Shown: positions 5,264 through 8,780 of the stretch, in pieces | Position numbering within the stretch: the first letter of the stretch is position 1 | Layout: each line of letters starts with the position of its first letter | Source of the DNA: Syntrophomonadaceae bacterium | GTDB lineage: Bacteria; Bacillota; Syntrophomonadia; Syntrophomonadales; Syntrophomonadaceae | Direction of reading: 5' to 3' | Length of the DNA: 8,780 bases | Assembly: GCA_012522705.1 (NCBI GenBank) | Contig: JAAYJY010000023.1 | Span: 1-8,780, forward strand | The notes under the pieces: model-generated | What the model was told of the DNA's origin: nothing | The model's input: only the letters and a program-made list of their open reading frames with translations | The model's database searches: none | Position numbers and translations under genes: made by a program

Positions 5264-6621
5264 GTTGGTTTTCTCATCTGCTGGCCGCCAGTATCAGTAT
5301 TACCCCTTTGGTCCTGCTTCTGCTGTGGCTGGCACCGCAGTTGCAGAAGCGATATTCAGGCCGCTTTCGCACCCTGTTATGGTTGATCATCGCACTCCGC
5401 TTGCTGGTACCGGTCTCCCTGCCGGAAAAGGCCCAGTTGGCTATCCCCATCCCGGCAGAAGCGAGCAAACTGGTCCAACTGCCAACGGTCAACCTGGTAC
5501 CGAACCTGGACAGCACCAATTATGCCGGGGCCAGTGCAGATGCGCTGCCAGCCCTGTTGGCGATCTATCTGCTCGGGGCAGCGGTTCTGCTGACCCGGGA
5601 GTTGCTTATTTATGTCGGCTTCCGGCGCGCTGTGCTGCGGTGGGCCAAACGGCCTCCCCCGAAAATGGAAGAACGACTGCAGGAATTAAAGGCGGAACTG
5701 GGCATTCGCCGGGCGGTTTACCTCCAAATCAGCCGCAATGCTGCTTCTCCGATGGTGGTGGGCCTGCTGCGGCCGATGCTGCTGCTCCCCGCCCAACCCT
5801 ACCCCGATGATGAACTCCGATTGATCATGACCCATGAGTTGATCCATCTCAAATACCATGATATCGGGGCCAAACTGTTGCTGGCCTTGACCGCCGTCCT
5901 GCACTGGTTCAATCCAGCCGTACATATGATGGTAAAGGCGGCCCGCCGGGATATGGAGATGGCCTGCGACGATCAGGTCGTGAAACACAGCGGGCTGGAC
6001 ACCAAGAAACGATATTGCCGCCTGCTCCTGGACCTGGCGGTACGACCCGGCTCAACCAGGAATTCGATCCTGACGACCGCTATCGGCGGCAGTAAAGAAA
6101 TCCTGGAGACCCGGATAAAGGGGATATTGGATGGCAGCCGCAAGCGGCGCGGGATAGCGGAACTGACTATAGCGGCGCTGCTGGTATTGGTGGGGGGAGC
6201 GGCGGTGAATTGGAGCGGGACGGAACCATGGAACCCGCAACCGTTTTCTATGAGTACCCGGGGATTGGCCGACCGGACTGCGCCACCGGTCGGAACAGTT
6301 TCGAATGAAATGGCAGAGGCAGAACCGACTGTTGGATCGGGGCCGGACAACCTGCTTGTTCCTGAAATAGAAAAAAGCCCAGCCGCCCTACCGAGAGTCA
6401 ACCAGGTTCCCGCTGCCGGAAAAACCGAGCCCAGCCCCGACCCGAGTCAGCAACCGGGTGGGAATGTTGCCAGCGGCGATGCTGCGCCGCCAGCCAGTAA
6501 CAGCGGGACTCCATCCAACCCCGGCGCGGAGGTCGTGGTTATCGACCTGATGAAGCTGTCCGGCGAGGCCAGGGATGACAACCAAGTCGATGCAGGGGCG
6601 GCCGATACAACTGATATGTAA
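5260..6621 (+). CDS. BlaR1/MecR1-like M56 membrane metalloprotease without a penicillin-binding sensor
   Basis: M56 proteases are membrane sensors that, on sensing a signal outside the cell, cause cleavage of the cognate BlaI-type repressor. The 453-residue product has membrane segments at about 5-25, 35-52, 96-118 and 300-316, and a cytoplasmic protease region. That region contains the zinc motif HELIH (192-196), the downstream NPAVH (218-222) and the glutamate in EMACDDQV (233-240) that completes the site. BlaR1 has about 600 residues because it ends in a beta-lactam-binding transpeptidase-like domain. Here the part after the last membrane segment (about 317-453) is a Pro/Ser/Gly/Ala-rich, probably disordered tail with no SxxK or KTG sensor motif. 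It is therefore unlikely to sense beta-lactams directly. It overlaps the repressor gene by 4 bp and precedes the GH26 gene by 53 bp. Confidence 0.9.
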   Translation: MSWFSHLLAASISITPLVLLLLWLAPQLQKRYSGRFRTLLWLIIALRLLVPVSLPEKAQLAIPIPAEASKLVQLPTVNLVPNLDSTNYAGASADALPALLAIYLLGAAVLLTRELLIYVGFRRAVLRWAKRPPPKMEERLQELKAELGIRRAVYLQISRNAASPMVVGLLRPMLLLPAQPYPDDELRLIMTHELIHLKYHDIGAKLLLALTAVLHWFNPAVHMMVKAARRDMEMACDDQVVKHSGLDTKKRYCRLLLDLAVRPGSTRNSILTTAIGGSKEILETRIKGILDGSRKRRGIAELTIAALLVLVGGAAVNWSGTEPWNPQPFSMSTRGLADRTAPPVGTVSNEMAEAEPTVGSGPDNLLVPEIEKSPAALPRVNQVPAAGKTEPSPDPSQQPGGNVASGDAAPPASNSGTPSNPGAEVVVIDLMKLSGEARDDNQVDAGAADTTDM

Positions 6622-6674
6622 TAGAACATCAACGTACCTGTCCAGGGTGATACAACGGAAAGGTAGTCACATTT

Positions 6675-8252
6675 ATGAAGTATTCTGCCAACCTGACCAT
6701 CATCGCGCTCGGATGTTTGCTGGCCCTGTTGATGGCGGCGATCGGCCCCCACCAGCCAGGGTCCACTCCGCCCTCGACCATCACCTCCGCCGCCACCGGC
6801 ATCTATTGGGTGGAGGAGGCCAGCAAGGATGAGAACCGTTTCGTCAACCAGGTGGACGGCTATTCCATCACCATCCCCAAGCAGATGAATGCCGTAGATA
6901 TGAGTGTTCCGGCCATAAGGTCGGTGCTGGAGGACGAACACCGGCGGGTGGAGACATATAAAGAGACCACCGGCCCGGAATTGTCCGCCGCCACTTATAT
7001 GGAATATTCCAACCGCTGCCTGGACAATCAAGTCGACCACCAGCAGGCGCACACCGGGCAGCTGACTTTGAACGGCCTGACTGCAAAGGTGACCCAATGG
7101 TCGCGGGAGAAATTGCAGCGGATCGAAAATGACCGCAATTATTACACCTGCGTCGATATCGTGGGGGCCGACGCGGTATATACCTTTTTTATCAAATCGG
7201 ACCTGCCCCTGGAACAATGCGGCGGCTACCTGGACATAATCAAGGATTTCCGCACCTTCCCGCCCAGCCGGCAGCCGGAGACCGCCCGTTTCAAACACAC
7301 CGGGACCAGAGCCTGGAATGATGAGACCAGCCAGGCCTTCGACCGTTTTTTTAACCCCGCCAGCGAGATCACCTGGGGGATCTTTGAACCGACCGCGCCC
7401 CAGCAGATGGACCGCCTGCAGACCTTGGAGGAGCAGATGGACTATAAATTCCCCATCATCCTGATGTATTCCCATATCAAGGAATACCCGCCCGGCTATG
7501 TGGGGCAGGCCCTGGAAAAAGCCTATGCCGCCGGCAAACTGGTGGAGCTCACCCTTCAGAGCAAAGACGCAGCCCCGGGCGAGTCCAACATGGTCTATTC
7601 CATCCTGAACGGGGAGCAGGACCAATTCCTGCGCAGCTACGCCCAAGAGGTGGCTGATTTCGGCCATCCGGTGCTATTCCGCCCCTTCAACGAGATGAAC
7701 GGCGACTGGTGCGCCTACTCAGGCTATCATACCTCCCGGGACCCGGAGATATTCAAGGAACTCTACCAATACATATACCGGATATTTACGGAGGCCGGCG
7801 CGGACAATGTGATCTGGATCTGGAACCCCAATGAGAGGGCTTTCCCGGATTTCAAGTGGAACAACGAGGTCATGTATTATCCCGGCAACCGCTATGTCGA
7901 CGTGGTGGGACTGACCGGATACAATACCGGCACCTATTATCCCGGCGAGACCTGGCGCAGTTTCGCCGCCATCTATGATCCGCTCTGGACCAAGGCGGCA
8001 GCCTGGTATGACAAACCCATGATGATCACCGAATTCGCCAGCAGCAGCGTGGGCGGCAGCAAGGCGCAATGGGTGGCGGACATGTTCGCCGACCGGGCGA
8101 AATACCCGGGCATCAAGGTGGCCATCTGGTGGAACGGCTGTGATTTCGACCGGCACGGCAACATTGCCCGGCCGTACTTCATCGACGAGAGTGACGAGTT
8201 GGTGGCGATATTCAAAGACAACCTGTCCCAGCAGCCAACGGCCAAGGATTGA
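6675..8252 (+). CDS. Secreted GH26 glycoside hydrolase (beta-mannanase-like) with extra N-terminal domain
   Basis: GH26 enzymes are retaining TIM-barrel hydrolases, mainly beta-mannanases, with some acting on mixed-linkage glucans or xylans. The 525-residue product has an N-terminal signal peptide (about 1-22), a Pro/Ser/Thr-rich linker, an unassigned alpha/beta domain at about 43-196, and the catalytic barrel from about 205 to 515. The acid/base glutamate is E340 in FRPFNEMNG (336-344) and the nucleophile is E453 in MMITEFASS (449-457). WIWNPN (381-386) and AIWWNG (483-488) are typical barrel strand ends. The domain at 43-196 opens with DGYSITIP (61-68), loosely like PsbP/Mog1-type folds; I cannot assign it. 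The ATG at 6675 follows an AAGG-type site. The next gene begins 16 bp after the TGA stop. Whether the substrate is an external polysaccharide or the cell's own glycan is open; the neighbours favour a surface or own-matrix role. Confidence 0.88.
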   Translation: MKYSANLTIIALGCLLALLMAAIGPHQPGSTPPSTITSAATGIYWVEEASKDENRFVNQVDGYSITIPKQMNAVDMSVPAIRSVLEDEHRRVETYKETTGPELSAATYMEYSNRCLDNQVDHQQAHTGQLTLNGLTAKVTQWSREKLQRIENDRNYYTCVDIVGADAVYTFFIKSDLPLEQCGGYLDIIKDFRTFPPSRQPETARFKHTGTRAWNDETSQAFDRFFNPASEITWGIFEPTAPQQMDRLQTLEEQMDYKFPIILMYSHIKEYPPGYVGQALEKAYAAGKLVELTLQSKDAAPGESNMVYSILNGEQDQFLRSYAQEVADFGHPVLFRPFNEMNGDWCAYSGYHTSRDPEIFKELYQYIYRIFTEAGADNVIWIWNPNERAFPDFKWNNEVMYYPGNRYVDVVGLTGYNTGTYYPGETWRSFAAIYDPLWTKAAAWYDKPMMITEFASSSVGGSKAQWVADMFADRAKYPGIKVAIWWNGCDFDRHGNIARPYFIDESDELVAIFKDNLSQQPTAKD

Positions 8253-8253
8253 G

Positions 8254-8260
8254 AAGGAGG
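8254..8260 (+). promoter_or_regulatory. Strong ribosome binding site
   Basis: AAGGAGG, a full anti-Shine-Dalgarno match, lies 8 nt before the ATG at 8269 and fixes the start of the last gene. It implies high translation of that secreted product. Confidence 0.85.
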
Positions 8261-8268
8261 TATTCCAT

Positions 8269-8780
8269 ATGAAGAAAAAATGGGAGATTCTGATTCTGAC
8301 CGCGGTTATAGCAGTAAGCCTTCTATTGCCGGCTCAGACCGCACTGGGTGCGACGACGGTACCGGTGACCCTGCCGGCCTTCAATGTCACTTTGAACGGG
8401 GTGGAGATCGATAACGACCGCAGTTCCTACCCATTGCTGGTTTATAAGGATATCACCTATTTTCCCATGACCTATTATGACAGCCGCTTCCTGGGCCTGG
8501 AAAGCAGCTGGAACGCCCAGCGGGGTCTGGCCGTGGTCAAAACCGGGGCGACCTGGGATTACCATCCCTATCGGAGCAATTCGCCCCACCTCAATGCCTA
8601 CACCGCTCAAGTGGCCGGATTTTCCATCACCGTAAACGGCCAGAAAGTCGACAATCACGGCGAGGAGTATCCGCTGCTGCTCTTCCGCAACGTCACCTAT
8701 TTCCCCCTGACCTGGCGATTCGCGGTGGATGAATTCGGCTGGGAGTACTCCTTTGACTCCGCTGGCGGCCTGGTCATCGA
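8269..8780 (+). CDS. Secreted protein with tandem copper-amine-oxidase-like (stalk-type) repeats, 3' end outside window
   Basis: The first 170 residues are visible and the frame is open at the window edge. A classical signal peptide (MKKKWEILIL, hydrophobic core, likely cleavage after ALGA near residue 28) sends it out of the cell. Two similar units follow, at about residues 38-90 and 118-170. Each has an NG-x-x-(I/V)-DN turn, a YPLL-(V/L)-(Y/F)-(K/R)-(D/N) strand, an (I/V)TYFP-(M/L)-T stretch, and a segment ending before a GL-(A/V)-(V/I) strand. This pattern is that of the copper amine oxidase N-terminal-like or stalk repeats that are abundant in secreted proteins of Bacillota. Despite the name these repeats do not imply oxidase activity; they are thought to mediate adhesion or display. 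The gene is 16 bp downstream of the GH26 gene and almost certainly co-transcribed with it. The C-terminal domain, which would decide its role, lies beyond the window. Confidence 0.8.
   Translation, partial: MKKKWEILILTAVIAVSLLLPAQTALGATTVPVTLPAFNVTLNGVEIDNDRSSYPLLVYKDITYFPMTYYDSRFLGLESSWNAQRGLAVVKTGATWDYHPYRSNSPHLNAYTAQVAGFSITVNGQKVDNHGEEYPLLLFRNVTYFPLTWRFAVDEFGWEYSFDSAGGLVI

Noticed and set aside
5260..6621. True beta-lactam sensor BlaR1
   Set aside because: The extracellular C-terminal part is a short Pro/Ser/Gly-rich tail with no SxxK or KTG motif and is far shorter than a penicillin-binding domain; no beta-lactamase gene is nearby.
6447..7667. Minus-strand open frame of 406 codons
   Set aside because: It is antisense to the M56 protease tail and the GH26 gene, both well supported by catalytic motifs. 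It is a by-product of codon bias on the other strand.
1..8780. CRISPR arrays, insertion sequences, tRNA or rRNA genes
   Set aside because: I saw no regularly spaced repeats, transposase motifs with terminal repeats, or cloverleaf or ribosomal RNA signatures anywhere in the window.

Overview
The window looks like chromosomal DNA from an anaerobic member of the Bacillota, probably Clostridia. This is inferred from strong AAGGAGG-type ribosome binding sites, a BlaI/BlaR1-type pair, a secreted copper-amine-oxidase-like repeat protein, a WsfD-like membrane glycosyltransferase, and a probable selenoprotein. Base composition is moderately GC-rich. TGA is the ordinary stop codon of gtrA and of the GH26 gene, so the genome does not read TGA as tryptophan throughout.

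Left part (1-2509): a GtrA-family membrane protein on the minus strand diverges from a 526-residue polytopic membrane protein resembling GT-C glycosyltransferases of the WsfD type. About 500 bases without a convincing gene separate them; this stretch holds a near-consensus -10 box and a 15-bp direct repeat. Both genes point to lipid-linked sugar transfer and cell-surface glycan assembly.

Middle (2510-3900): the most interesting locus is on the minus strand at 2521-2817. One open frame there, interrupted by a single in-frame TGA, encodes a 98-residue HesB/IscA-like protein. The TGA sits exactly where the family has the cysteine of its GG-C-SG motif. A bulged hairpin with G residues in its loop lies 24-38 nt downstream, where a bacterial SECIS element should be. 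I read it as a HesB-like selenoprotein. Next come an uncharacterised 106-residue protein on the minus strand with a good promoter overlapped by an inverted repeat, a probably frameshifted small ORF, and a 97-residue small membrane protein whose expected start codon is GTT.

Right part (3919-8780): a SanA/YdcF-like DUF218 membrane protein is followed by a probable operon on the plus strand. It starts from a sigma-A promoter overlapped by a 26-bp perfect palindrome with a TACA-N2-TGTA core, the BlaI/MecI/CopY operator pattern. It encodes a BlaI-type repressor, a BlaR1-like M56 metalloprotease overlapping it by 4 bp, a secreted GH26 glycoside hydrolase with an extra N-terminal domain, and a secreted protein with copper-amine-oxidase-like repeats that runs off the window. 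The protease has no beta-lactam-binding sensor domain, only a proline-rich tail. The inferred logic is a protease-repressor switch controlling extracellular glycan or cell-surface functions rather than beta-lactam resistance.
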